A DNA stretch of 64,000 bases from Burkholderia guangdongensis (GTDB lineage: Bacteria > Pseudomonadota > Gammaproteobacteria > Burkholderiales > Burkholderiaceae): assembly GCF_013403875.1 (NCBI RefSeq), contig NZ_JACBNX010000018.1, positions 42,884 through 106,883 on the forward strand. The letters are read 5' to 3'. The notes below the pieces were generated by a model. It was given only the letters and a program-made list of their open reading frames with translations, ran no database searches and was not told where the DNA came from. Below, piece after piece: positions 50,818 to 59,256 of the stretch. Made by a program: the position numbers and the translations under genes. How positions within the stretch are numbered: position 1 is the stretch's first letter; every line of letters begins with the position of its first letter.

Positions 50818-51337
50818 GTTGAACTCCTCGCAGACGAGGCGCCGCGCGCCTCAGTGATGGGAAAACGGGCGGCCTAGTGTGCCACCAATCGGCGCGGGTT
50901 GCAGCGTGGCCGTTCGGCCGATCGGCGCAATGGCGGATCGCGAAAACGCGGGTGCGTCCGCGCATTTGTTTCGTAGAAAGCAAGCCACGAATATCGAATT
51001 CGAATAATCACTCGACTCGCGCCGGGGGCTTTCACACGACGGTAAAAAATTGGCGGAAACCCTTATCCGACGGGGGTTTCACTGATATGAACGGAAGCGT
51101 TGCGCGGGTTACACATCGGTAGTGTTACCACTACCTCAAAAAGACCCCACAAATTAATTTGTTCGCCTACACTTGCGCGCAAGTGCGGGAGGCGGTTGCT
51201 ACGAGCGGCCGTTTCAAGCGCTTGAGGCCAAAGTGCATGAACGATGCAGCCGGCGAATCGTCCAGTGATTGCAAGCACAGGGATGGCAGCGGGGCACCGG
51301 ACGATGGCGTTTTTTGGGATCGAAACTGGAGACTCAT
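50818..51337. other. Intergenic region with two dyads upstream of the liv-type gene
   Basis: About 520 bases without a convincing gene. Two operator-like inverted repeats stand out: GGTAGTG-ttac-CACTACC at 51118-51135 and the 16-base perfect palindrome CACTTGCGCGCAAGTG at 51170-51185. Both lie 150-220 bases before the binding-protein ATG in a locally AT-richer stretch (51120-51170), where a promoter is likely. Confidence 0.55.
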
Positions 51338-52480
51338 ATGAATATCAAGATGCATAAGCTGTTGCCGATTACCGCTGCGGCGATGATGTGCGCTGCAGGC
51401 GTGACGAATGCGGCGGCCGACCAGGTCGTCAAGATCGGTCACGTCGCCCCGTTGACCGGCGAAATTGCGCACCTCGGTAAAGACAACGAAAACGGCGCGC
51501 GTCTCGCGATCGAAGAGATCAACGCCAAGGGTCTCACGGTCGGTGGCCAGAAGATCACGCTGCAACTCGACGCGCAGGATGACGCCGCCGACCCGCGGCA
51601 GGCGACGCAGGTCGCGCAGAAGCTCGTCGACGATCACGTCGTCGCCGTCATCGGCCACCTGAACTCCGGCACGACGATCCCGGCCTCGAAGATCTACAGC
51701 GATGCGGGCATCGTGCAGATCTCGCCGTCGGCGACGAACCCGGCCTACACGCAGCAGGGCTTCAAGACCGCGTACCGCGTCGTCGCGACCGATGCGCAGC
51801 AGGGCCCGGCGCTCGCGGCCTACGCGAAGAAGGGCGGCATCAAGACGGTCGCGGTCGTCGACGATGCGACCGCGTACGGCCAGGGTCTCGCGAACGAGTT
51901 CGAGAAGAAGGCGAAAGCGCTCGGCATGACCGTGGTGTCGCACGACGCGACGAACGACAAGGCGGTCGACTTCCGCGCGATTCTGACCAAGATCAAGGGT
52001 GAGAATCCGGACGCGATCATGTACGGCGGCATGGATGCGACGGGCGGCCCGTTCGCGAAACAGGCGAAGCAGCTCGGCCTGCGCGCGAGGATCTTCGCGG
52101 GCGATGGCGTCTGCACGGAGAAGCTGGCGGACCTGGCCGGCAACGCGACCGACAACGTCGTGTGCTCGGAAGCGGGCGCTTCGCTCGAGAAGATGCCGGG
52201 CGGCGCCGCGTTCGCGGCGAAGTACCAGAAGCGCTTCGGCCAGCCGATCCAGATCTACGCGCCGTTCACGTATGACGCGGTGTACATCATCGTCGACGCG
52301 ATGAAGCGCGCGAACTCGACCGATCCGGCGAAGATCCTCGCGCAGATGCCGACGACGGACTACAAGGGCGTGATCGGCGAGACGACGTTCGACTCGAAGG
52401 GCGACCTGCAGCACGGCGTGATCTCGCTCTACAACTACAAGGGCGGCAAGAAGACGCTGCTCGACGAAGTGAAGATGTAA
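51338..52480 (+). CDS. Branched-chain amino-acid ABC transporter substrate-binding protein (LivJ/LivK-like)
   Basis: Periplasmic binding protein of 380 residues, type I fold. Signal peptide MNIKMHKLLPITAAAMMCA with cleavage around TNAAA, then VVKIGHVAPLTGEIAHLGKD, the standard N-terminal strand, VIGHLNSGTTIPASKIYSDA with ligand-contacting Ser/Thr, ISPSATNPAYTQQGF and KTVAVVDDATAYGQGLANEF. No permease or ATPase genes follow it in the window, so it is an orphan subunit locally. ATG 51338 after GGAG is the signal-peptide start. Confidence 0.93.
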   Translation: MNIKMHKLLPITAAAMMCAAGVTNAAADQVVKIGHVAPLTGEIAHLGKDNENGARLAIEEINAKGLTVGGQKITLQLDAQDDAADPRQATQVAQKLVDDHVVAVIGHLNSGTTIPASKIYSDAGIVQISPSATNPAYTQQGFKTAYRVVATDAQQGPALAAYAKKGGIKTVAVVDDATAYGQGLANEFEKKAKALGMTVVSHDATNDKAVDFRAILTKIKGENPDAIMYGGMDATGGPFAKQAKQLGLRARIFAGDGVCTEKLADLAGNATDNVVCSEAGASLEKMPGGAAFAAKYQKRFGQPIQIYAPFTYDAVYIIVDAMKRANSTDPAKILAQMPTTDYKGVIGETTFDSKGDLQHGVISLYNYKGGKKTLLDEVKM

Positions 52481-52504
52481 TCGAGCGGTCGACAGAAGGG
52501 GTTG

Positions 52505-52540
52505 AAGGCGCGCATGCGGCAACGCATGCGCGCCTTGTCG
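52505..52540 (+). terminator. Terminator after the Liv-type binding-protein gene
   Basis: AAGGCGCGCATGCG at 52505-52518 and CGCATGCGCGCCTT at 52523-52536 form a perfect 14-bp stem with a 4-base loop. The T-run is interrupted (TTGTCGTTT). It may also serve the convergent MFS gene. Confidence 0.8.
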
Positions 52541-52597
52541 TTTGGGAGACGCGCGCAGGCGCCGGGGCGGCCTTCGGACCTTCGAACCTCCAGATTT

Positions 52598-53800
52598 TCA
52601 GACCTTCAGTCGGTCCAGCACCTTCGGCGCGGCGATCGCGACGAGCGCCGCGCACAGCGCGACGACGGACAGCCCGGCCTTCAGGTTCGCGGCCTGCGCG
52701 ACCGCGCCGATCGCGACCGGCCCGAACAGCAGGCCGAAATACGCGAGCCCGGCCACGTGCGCGAGCCCTTCGGCCGCGTGGATCCCCTTCACGCGCATCG
52801 CGGCCGCGAACAGCACCGGCATCATGTTCGCGAGGCCGAGGCCCATCAGCGTGAAGCCCGTGAGCGCGGCGGCCGGATACGGCAGCAGCAGCGCGCCGAC
52901 CATCCCCGCGCACGCGAGCGACGCGCTCGCGAACACGAGCTGCGGCGCGCCGAAGCGTGCGCGCACCGCGTCGCCGGCGAAGCGCGCGGCCGCCATCCCG
53001 CAGCAGAACGCCGCATACGCGGCGCTCGCGAGCGCCGGGCCGGCGGCGACGACGTCGCGCATGTAGACGGTCGCCCAGTCGTACATCGCGCCCTCGGCGA
53101 TCAGCGCGACGAGCGCGATCGCGCCGAGCATCCACAGCGCGGGCGAGCGCCAGCGGTCGCCGGGCTTGCCGTGCGCGGTTTCGTGCGGCGGCACGTGCGG
53201 CAGCACGGCCGGCGTTGCGGCGCCGATCACTAAGGCGGCGGCGGCCGACGCGAGCGCGAGATGCACGGCCGGCGCCATGCCGGCCGACAGCAGCGCGCCG
53301 CCGGCCGCCGCGCCGGCGATCCCGCCGACGCTGAACATCCCGTGCAGCGCCGACATGATCGGCCGGCCGAGCGCCGTCTCGACCGCGCTCGCCTCCGCGT
53401 TCATCGCGACGTCGAGCGTCGCCATCGAGAAGCCGAACAGCGCGAGCACCGCGATCAACAGCGGATAGTTCGGCACGACGAGGATCAGCGCGCCGCTCGC
53501 CGCCATCGCGAGCCCGCCCGCGAGGCACGCGGTACGCGAGCCGACGCGCGCGATCCAGCGGGCGATCGTCATCATCGCGACGATCGAGCCGATCGCCACC
53601 GAGAACAGCGCGACCGACAGCGCGGCCGGGCTCAGCGCGAACTTGTCGCGCACGGTCGGCACGTGCACGCCCCACGACGCGTACATCGTGCCGGCGACGA
53701 AGAACAGCGCCATCGTCGCGGTGCGCGCGCGCCGACGGGTCGGCAGGGAGAGGTCGCGGTGCGCGCTCGGCGCGGTGAAGTCGGGGGCGGTATCGGACAC
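52598..53800 (-). CDS. MFS transporter, YbjJ-like
   Basis: Inner-membrane transporter of 400 residues with about twelve helices. It starts with RTATMALFFVAGTMYASWGV, then WIARVGSRTACLAGGLAM (loop 2-3 motif, degenerate) and ATLDVAMNAEASAVETALGR, a segment typical of YbjJ/FucP-like members. Substrate is not predictable. It is a single gene convergent with the binding-protein gene. Confidence 0.85.
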   Translation of the reverse strand: MSDTAPDFTAPSAHRDLSLPTRRRARTATMALFFVAGTMYASWGVHVPTVRDKFALSPAALSVALFSVAIGSIVAMMTIARWIARVGSRTACLAGGLAMAASGALILVVPNYPLLIAVLALFGFSMATLDVAMNAEASAVETALGRPIMSALHGMFSVGGIAGAAAGGALLSAGMAPAVHLALASAAAALVIGAATPAVLPHVPPHETAHGKPGDRWRSPALWMLGAIALVALIAEGAMYDWATVYMRDVVAAGPALASAAYAAFCCGMAAARFAGDAVRARFGAPQLVFASASLACAGMVGALLLPYPAAALTGFTLMGLGLANMMPVLFAAAMRVKGIHAAEGLAHVAGLAYFGLLFGPVAIGAVAQAANLKAGLSVVALCAALVAIAAPKVLDRLKV

Positions 53801-53970
53801 GGTCGGCTAATCAGAACGTCGGAACGTCGGAAGGACGGACGGCGGCGCGCGCGGAAAAAGCCCGCCACCTTGCAAATCGTCAGATTCTATCGAACCCGCC
53901 GCGCTCGCGCAGGCGGCGGCGCGCCGGTAACATCGGCGTCGGGCGTCCATTTTCAGTCGCAGGAGTGTTC

Positions 53971-54627
53971 GTGAACATCGATTCGGTCCTTCCGCTCAAT
54001 CTGCTGCACCGATGCGCGTCCGGCACGCTCGGGACGATCGCGCGCGACCCGCAGGGCTATCCGTATCCGAGCGTCGTGCCCTACGCGCTCGACGCGCGGC
54101 ACCGGCCGGTGATCCTCGTGAGCAGCCTCGCCGAGCATACGCGCAACCTCGTGGCCGATCCGCGCGCGGGCTTTTTCGTCGTCGACGCGCCGGACGGCGA
54201 CGTCCGCGACGCGGAGCGCGCGACGCTGCTCGGCCGCATCGCGCGGCTTTCGGCCGACGATCCGCATCTCGTCGCGCGCTATCTGCGCTACGAGCCGGAC
54301 GGCGAGCGGTATCTCGCGCTCGGCGATTTCTCGTTCTGGGTGCTCGACGTCGAGCGGCTGCGCTATATCGGCGGATTCGGCCGGATGGGCTGGGTCGACG
54401 GCGCGGCGCTCGATCCGCTCGCGCCGCTCGGGTTCGACGACGAGCGCGCGCTCTGGAACGCGTACGATACCGCGCCGCGGCCCGGGCTCGATCTGCTCGG
54501 GGTCGACCGCTACGGCGCCGACTGGCGGCACGCGGGCCGGCGCGTGCGGACCGCGTTCGACGCGCCGCAGGCCGACGCCGCCGCGCTGCGCGCGCTGCTC
54601 GACGCGTGCGCGCGGCGCATCGCATGA
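53971..54627 (+). CDS. HugZ-like/pyridoxamine-5'-phosphate-oxidase-fold protein
   Basis: Protein of 218 residues with a split-barrel flavin-binding fold (about residues 10-140: CASGTLGTIARDPQGYPYPS; PVILVSSLAEHTRNLVADPR; ERATLLGRIARLS) and a C-terminal segment of the DUF2470/HugZ type (about 150-218). Related proteins bind FMN or degrade haem; the haem-ligand residues cannot be confirmed by eye. GTG 53971 with AGGAG 5 bases ahead is preferred to GTG 53965. Confidence 0.82.
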   Translation: MNIDSVLPLNLLHRCASGTLGTIARDPQGYPYPSVVPYALDARHRPVILVSSLAEHTRNLVADPRAGFFVVDAPDGDVRDAERATLLGRIARLSADDPHLVARYLRYEPDGERYLALGDFSFWVLDVERLRYIGGFGRMGWVDGAALDPLAPLGFDDERALWNAYDTAPRPGLDLLGVDRYGADWRHAGRRVRTAFDAPQADAAALRALLDACARRIA

Positions 54628-54983
54628 CGCATCGCGCGATGCACGGGGGCGCCGGGGCGGCCGCCCCGATCCTGTCGTCGGATGAAAGCTTCAAAATCCT
54701 TGCATGCAGGGTAATTGCGTATGCTGCGAGACTGAATGGATATTGAGATTTGTCCTAATCTCAATGTAAGGACGTAAAGAAAGCGGAAGAAAACGGAATT
54801 TCGACAGTGCGGATCCAAAGAATGCGTTGCCATATCAATCGAAGTCGCGATTGATATGGATATTTACGTTGGTCAATTCTTTTCTGTGTTAATCTCTGCC
54901 CTCGAAAATCCGAGGCATCAAAGTCAGTACGAATGACAAACCGGCTTCAGATCGGCGTCATTTGCTCAGATAAAAGGAAACAC
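54628..54983. other. AT-rich region with two long palindromes upstream of the second H-NS-like gene
   Basis: About 355 bases with no gene. It holds ATTGAGATT-tgtcct-AATCTCAAT at 54742-54765 and a 12-bp perfect dyad CCATATCAATCG-aagt-type spacer-CGATTGATATGG at 54830-54859, both with 6-base spacers. Downstream, TTGGTC and TTAATCT around 54869-54895 could form a promoter. The dyads are operator candidates; their regulator is unknown. Confidence 0.65.
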
Positions 54984-55280
54984 ATGTCTTCTTACAAGGA
55001 CCTCCTCGCCCAGCGGGAGAAGCTGGAGAAGCAAATCGAAGAAGCCAAGGCGCGTGAATACGCCGAGGTGCTCAATGACGTGAAGCAGAAAATCTCCGAT
55101 TACGGCTTTACGCTGCCTGAACTCGGTCTCGCACGTGCGAAGGCCGGCAAGGCTGGTGCGCGTCCGCGCGCGGGCGTTGCGGCGAAATATCGCGACCCCG
55201 AAAGTGGCGCGACGTGGTCGGGCCGCGGCAAGCCGCCGCGCTGGATCGCCGGCAAGGACCGCGAGCAATTCGCGATCTGA
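54984..55280 (+). CDS. H-NS family DNA-binding protein (second copy)
   Basis: Nucleoid-associated protein of 98 residues, the same layout as the copy at 21014. Coiled-coil dimer region LLAQREKLEKQIEEAKAREY, basic linker ARAKAGKAGARPRAG and DNA-binding box KYRDPESGATWSGRGKPP followed by RWIAGKDREQF. AAGGAAA precedes ATG 54984. Its own promoter region is AT-rich and palindrome-bearing, which fits autoregulation or silencing. A strong terminator follows. Confidence 0.93.
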   Translation: MSSYKDLLAQREKLEKQIEEAKAREYAEVLNDVKQKISDYGFTLPELGLARAKAGKAGARPRAGVAAKYRDPESGATWSGRGKPPRWIAGKDREQFAI

Positions 55281-55298
55281 ACGCCGCCGCTTCGGCTG

Positions 55299-55335
55299 AA
55301 AAGCCACGTTTCCCGGGCGGGAACGTGGCTTTTTA
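55299..55335 (+). terminator. Terminator of the second H-NS-like gene
   Basis: AAAAGCCACGTTTCCC at 55299-55313 and GGGAACGTGGCTTTTT at 55319-55334 form a strong hairpin with T-run. Confidence 0.9.
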
Positions 55336-55513
55336 CTTTTTTGGCGTGCCCGATTATGGTGCGCGATGTCACGGAGTGGTCGCCCGCCACGTGAATGAAA
55401 ATGCGAGCTGTTCGCATAACCGATTGATTTTAATGCGAAATTTGTGGGTATCGGCAAGGCTTGCCCGCGAATCTTGATAGAATTCGGGCATACCTTCCGA
55501 ATTCAAGCATTCC

Positions 55514-56680
55514 ATGTCCACCTTTACCGGCGAAGAGGCGAGCAACGAAAAGCACGCCGTTGCGCGCAAGAGCACTTTCGTCAGCATCGTGCTGAACGTC
55601 GTGCTCGCCACATTGCAGATCGTGATCGGCGCAATCGCGCATTCGCAGGCATTGATTGCCGACGGCGTGCATTCAATTTCGGATTTGATATCCGATTTTG
55701 TCGTATTGCTCGCCAATCGGCATAGTGGCGCACAGCCCGATGCCGATCACAATTACGGGCACAGCCGATACGAAACGGTCGCGTCGCTGTTTCTCGGCGC
55801 GATTCTGATCGCGGTCGGGGTGGGCATGCTGTGGCGCGCCGGCGATCGTCTCGTGAATATCAGTGACATTCCGCCCGTGCGTTTCTCCGCGCTGATCGTC
55901 GCGTTCACCGTGCTCGTGTCGAAAGAGGCGCTGTTCCGCTACATGCTGCGCGAGGCGCGGCGCGTGCGCTCCGCGCTGCTCGTCGCGAACGCGTGGCATG
56001 CGCGTTCCGATGCGGCGTCGTCGCTCGTCGTCGCGCTCGGCATCATCGGCAGCCTGTTCGGCGTGCGGTTGCTCGACCCGATCGCGGCCGCGATCGTCGG
56101 CTTCATGGTCGCGCGGATGGGCTGGACGTTCGGCTGGGACGCGCTGCAGGATCTGTCCGACCGCGCGCTCGACGAGGCCGACACCGCCGAGATCCGCGCG
56201 CTGCTCGCGGCGACGCCGGGCGTGCGCGACGTCCACGAGCTGCGCACGCGCAAGATGGGCGACGCGGCGCTCGTCGACGCGCACATCCTCGTCGATCCGA
56301 TGATCTCGGTGTCCGAAGGGCATTTCATCGCGGAGAGCGCGCGCTTGCGCGCGCTGTCGGACAATCGCGTGCTCGACGCGCTGATCCACGTCGATCCGGA
56401 GAACGACGCGATGCGGCGCCCGACGCTCGCGCTGCCGCCGCGCAGCGACGTCGCCGCGCGGATCGAGGCCGAGCTCGCGCGCCGCGGACTGCGCGCGACG
56501 GCCGTCAACCTGCACTATCTGAGCACCGGGCTCGAGATCGACCTGACGCTCGCGGCCGAGCCGGGCACGAGCGGCGAGACCGACGCGGCGCTCGCCGAGC
56601 GGCTGGACGTCGAAGCGCTGAAGCGCGAGTTCGGCGCGCGCCGGATCGGCATCGCGCGCGCGGTGCCGGTGCGTGCTTAG
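55514..56680 (+). CDS. Cation diffusion facilitator metal exporter
   Basis: Inner-membrane metal/proton antiporter of 388 residues. Helix 2 has the metal-site motif HSISD and helix 5 has HARSDAASSL, the HxxxD pattern of zinc/iron/manganese CDF proteins. DHNYGHSRYETVASLFLGA is the loop 2-3 segment. A cytoplasmic domain from about residue 210 onward is larger than in short CDFs. Metal specificity is not clear from these motifs. Confidence 0.92.
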   Translation: MSTFTGEEASNEKHAVARKSTFVSIVLNVVLATLQIVIGAIAHSQALIADGVHSISDLISDFVVLLANRHSGAQPDADHNYGHSRYETVASLFLGAILIAVGVGMLWRAGDRLVNISDIPPVRFSALIVAFTVLVSKEALFRYMLREARRVRSALLVANAWHARSDAASSLVVALGIIGSLFGVRLLDPIAAAIVGFMVARMGWTFGWDALQDLSDRALDEADTAEIRALLAATPGVRDVHELRTRKMGDAALVDAHILVDPMISVSEGHFIAESARLRALSDNRVLDALIHVDPENDAMRRPTLALPPRSDVAARIEAELARRGLRATAVNLHYLSTGLEIDLTLAAEPGTSGETDAALAERLDVEALKREFGARRIGIARAVPVRA

Positions 56681-56781
56681 CGGACGTGCTGAGGGCGCGC
56701 GTGAGGGTGCGCTGAGGGGTGCACGTCGGGGTGCACATCGGGAGTGCACATCAGGGCGCGCGTGAGGGCGTGGAGACCGCG

Positions 56782-57240
56782 TCAGAGCGGCAGTTGCGTA
56801 TCGAACTTGATCTCGCGCAGCACGACGCTCGTGCGCACCTGCGACACGGCCGGAATCTTGAAGATGCGCTCGTGCAGGAATACGTCATACGCCTTGATGT
56901 CGGGCGCGACGATCTTCAGGATGTAGTCGGCTTCACCGGTCGTGCTGTAGCACTCGGTCACTTCGGGGCAAGTCGCGATCTCGCGCTCGAACTGCTCGAC
57001 GCCGCCTTCGTTGTGGCGGGTCAGATGCACGTGCGCGAGCGCGCAGACGTGCAGGCCGAGCTTCTCGCGGTCGAGCAGCGCGGTGTAGCGCTGGATCACG
57101 CCCGACTGCTCCATGTCCTTGATCCGCCGCCAGCACGGCGTGCTGGACAGGCCGACCTGATCGGAGATCTCCTGCACTGAACGGCGCGCGTCGAGCTGCA
57201 GCAGGCGAAGGATCTTTTGCGAAAACGAATCGAGCGTCAC
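56782..57240 (-). CDS. Lrp/AsnC-family transcriptional regulator
   Basis: Regulator of 152 residues. The winged-helix part is FSQKILRLLQLDARRSVQEI, then SDQVGLSSTPCWRRIKDMEQ, with the recognition helix. The C-terminal RAM domain has CPEVTECYSTTGEADYILKI with the ligand-sensing G-x-x-D-Y. GTG 57240 with GAGG 5 bases before it is the likely start. It is closest to the general Lrp-like amino-acid sensors; the target is unknown. Confidence 0.9.
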   Translation of the reverse strand: MTLDSFSQKILRLLQLDARRSVQEISDQVGLSSTPCWRRIKDMEQSGVIQRYTALLDREKLGLHVCALAHVHLTRHNEGGVEQFEREIATCPEVTECYSTTGEADYILKIVAPDIKAYDVFLHERIFKIPAVSQVRTSVVLREIKFDTQLPL

Positions 57241-57329
57241 CGGCGCCTCCACACGGCTGCTGAATACCGTCAATGTTAGAAGCGGGAGAAAGGAAACGCA
57301 ATCAGAGGCGCGATGCTGAGGGAGATTCG

Positions 57330-57977
57330 CTAATTTGCGCGCGGGTCCGTAGGATTTTGTCCCGCTGCGTCGTTGCCGTTGCCGGTCGATGCAACCGCGG
57401 CGGCGCTCGAGAGCGCCGCCTGCTGCGTGCGCAACTCGGCGAGCATGTTGCAGAACAGCGCGCCCTGCTCGATCGCGTCGTCGAGCGCGACGTGCGTATG
57501 CGGATGCTCGTCGAACCAGCGCTTCGGCAAGCGCGGCTTGATCGCCTTGCGGTACGGCAGCCCCGTCATCGCGAACGCGAGCGTCTTGATGTCGAGCGCG
57601 GACCACGAGAACGGGCAGCGTCCCGCGAAACGCATCATGTACCAGAACATGAACGTGAAGTCGAAGCCGGCCGGCATCGCGACGAACACCGGCTTGCCGG
57701 GCAGCGCCTCGACCCATTCGACGTACTTGACGAGCGCCGCGTCGGGCGCCTGCAGATCGCGGCGGCACGCGGCCCACGCTTCGGGCTGCGTCTTCCACCA
57801 CGCGTCCTGGACCGGATGCGGCTGCGCGCCGGGCAGCGTCTCCAGGTTCGCGGAAAACGTCGCGATCAGCTTCTTGTCCGCGGTGAACGCGGCGGACCCG
57901 AAGCTCAGCATCGAGTGCGGGCCGGGGATCGGGCCGTCCGCCTCGACGTCGGTGCTAACGTAGATTTCTTCGCTCAT
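57330..57977 (-). CDS. DnaQ-like 3'-5' exonuclease
   Basis: DEDD-family nuclease of 215 residues. Exo I is YVSTDVEADGPIPGPHSML with the Asp-x-Glu pair, Exo II probably lies near FDFTFMFWYMMRFAG, and Exo III is HVALDDAIEQGALF with the His and Asp (DEDDh type). An Ala/Asn-rich tail closes the protein. It overlaps the upstream metallo-hydrolase gene by ATGA, so the two are translationally coupled. Confidence 0.87.
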   Translation of the reverse strand: MSEEIYVSTDVEADGPIPGPHSMLSFGSAAFTADKKLIATFSANLETLPGAQPHPVQDAWWKTQPEAWAACRRDLQAPDAALVKYVEWVEALPGKPVFVAMPAGFDFTFMFWYMMRFAGRCPFSWSALDIKTLAFAMTGLPYRKAIKPRLPKRWFDEHPHTHVALDDAIEQGALFCNMLAELRTQQAALSSAAAVASTGNGNDAAGQNPTDPRAN

Positions 57978-58618
57978 CCGTAGGCCCGGTCAGCGACGAA
58001 CGGATTCGTGCGGCGCTCCTCGCCGAACGTCGACACAGGGCCGTGGCCGGGGACGAACGTGACGTCGTCGCCGAGCGGCCAGAGCTTCTCCTTGATCGAG
58101 CGGATCAGGTCTTCGTGATTGCCGCGCGGGAAATCGGTGCGGCCGATCGAGCCGGCGAACAGCACGTCGCCGACGATCGCGAGCCGATGCTCGCGGCTGA
58201 AGAACACGACGTGGCCCGGCGTGTGGCCGGGGCAGTGATAGACCTCGAGCGTCTCGTCGCCGAACTGCACGGTGTCGCCGTCGTTGAGCCACTGGTCGGG
58301 CTCGAACGCCTCCGCGGCCGGAAAGCCGAAGCGCTCGCTCTGCGCGGGCAGCTTCTCGATCCAGAAGCGCTCGTCTTCCTGCGGGCCCTCGATCGGCACG
58401 CCGAAATGCGTCGCGAGCCGCTTCGCGCCCGCGCAATGATCGACGTGGCCATGCGTGAGGAACACCTTCTCGACCTGCACGTTCTGCCGTGCGATCTCCT
58501 GTTCGATCAGCTGGAGATCGCCACCGGGATCGACGACGGCGGCGCGTCCCGTCTTTTCGCAGACGAGCAGCGAGCAGTTCTGCTGGAACGGCGTGACCGG
58601 GATCAGCGTGACTTTCAT
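57974..58618 (-). CDS. Metallo-beta-lactamase-fold hydrolase, glyoxalase II-like (YcbL-type)
   Basis: Binuclear-metal hydrolase of 214 residues. THGHVDHCAGA is the HxHxDH signature, YHCPGHTPGHVVF supplies the third His, and IVGDVLFAGSIGR supplies the bridging Asp; a last metal His lies near VPGHGPVS. It resembles YcbL/type II glyoxalase proteins without the long C-terminal helical domain. Thioester hydrolysis is likely. Confidence 0.9.
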   Translation of the reverse strand: MKVTLIPVTPFQQNCSLLVCEKTGRAAVVDPGGDLQLIEQEIARQNVQVEKVFLTHGHVDHCAGAKRLATHFGVPIEGPQEDERFWIEKLPAQSERFGFPAAEAFEPDQWLNDGDTVQFGDETLEVYHCPGHTPGHVVFFSREHRLAIVGDVLFAGSIGRTDFPRGNHEDLIRSIKEKLWPLGDDVTFVPGHGPVSTFGEERRTNPFVADRAYG

Positions 58619-58788
58619 GAGGGCACCGGCGGCTGAAAAAGACCGATTGTACCGGCCGCGTGCAGGGGCTGTCCTGGTCGTGTAAAATGCTGCAGCGCAA
58701 CGTAAAAGGGCGCGATTGTTACGCCAATTGCGAGAATGGCCGGGTGGATATCGGTGTTATTCCTGCGACTGTGCCGTTTCGTGTTGTG

Positions 58789-58794
58789 TATAAT
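58789..58794 (+). promoter_or_regulatory. TATAAT -10 element in front of the structured leader
   Basis: A perfect TATAAT at 58789-58794; transcription would begin near 58801. The -35 region is weak (TGCGAC near 58764-58769). Confidence 0.5.
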
Positions 58795-58800
58795 GCGCTC

Positions 58801-59250
58801 AACCTGCGTGAAAACCACGCGATCTGTAGGTGTTTGTGCCCCGTTTCCGCGGGGCGACGGGCACTGTCAATGCAATACCGCCGGGTAGTCCGGCGGTGAA
58901 TCATCCAGCACCGAGACGTTCGGTGCTCACGTCTTGTCCGGCCGGGTGCTGCGCGCCCGCTGCGGCCTTGCTGCCGCGAAGCCGGATGGGGCCTATGCCG
59001 CCGTTCCTGTGCGTCGGTCGTTATGCGACGCGCGCGAACGTGGGAGCCATGTTCGATGGCGGCATTTGGGGTCTGGTCAGGCTGCCGGGGACAGGCTGTG
59101 CCAGACGTGAAAGCTAATCAGGACGGTTGCGGCAGTACGTAAGCCGCGTCCATGCTAGCCGCCCGCTCGCGAATCGAGCGGGACGTGCACGCATTTGCCG
59201 TCCGGGCCGCATTTTTGCGAAGTTTTTTTGCGGCCCGAACAGAAGGCGAC
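58801..59250 (+). ncRNA. Hairpin-rich transcribed region, unassigned (leader of rlpA-like gene or separate RNA)
   Basis: Starting just after a TATAAT box, three stems come in quick succession: GTGCCC/GGGCAC (58836-58864) enclosing CCC/GGG, ACCGCCGG-gtagt-CCGGCGGT (58877-58897) and AGCACCGA-gacgt-TCGGTGCT (58907-58927). Further stems follow, among them GCGTCG/CGACGC near 59011-59032 and GCCAT/ATGGC near 59045-59060. The possible frame at 58830-59117 has no family match and is interrupted by nothing recognisable. I do not identify 6S, RNase P, tmRNA or SRP RNA here. Ends are rough. Confidence 0.45.
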
Positions 59251-59256
59251 ACGTCG

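Noticed and set aside
58870..58930. Twin hairpins considered as a mini-ykkC (guanidine-II) riboswitch
   Set aside because: That family needs ACGR loops in both hairpins; here the loops are gtagt and gacgt, and the downstream gene is not a guanidine-related transporter or carboxylase.
58830..59117. A 95-codon plus-strand frame in the structured leader
   Set aside because: No ribosome binding site or family match, and it overlaps several strong RNA stems.
58801..59120. Region considered as 6S, RNase P, tmRNA or SRP RNA
   Set aside because: None of the conserved core sequences of these RNAs could be found on either strand.
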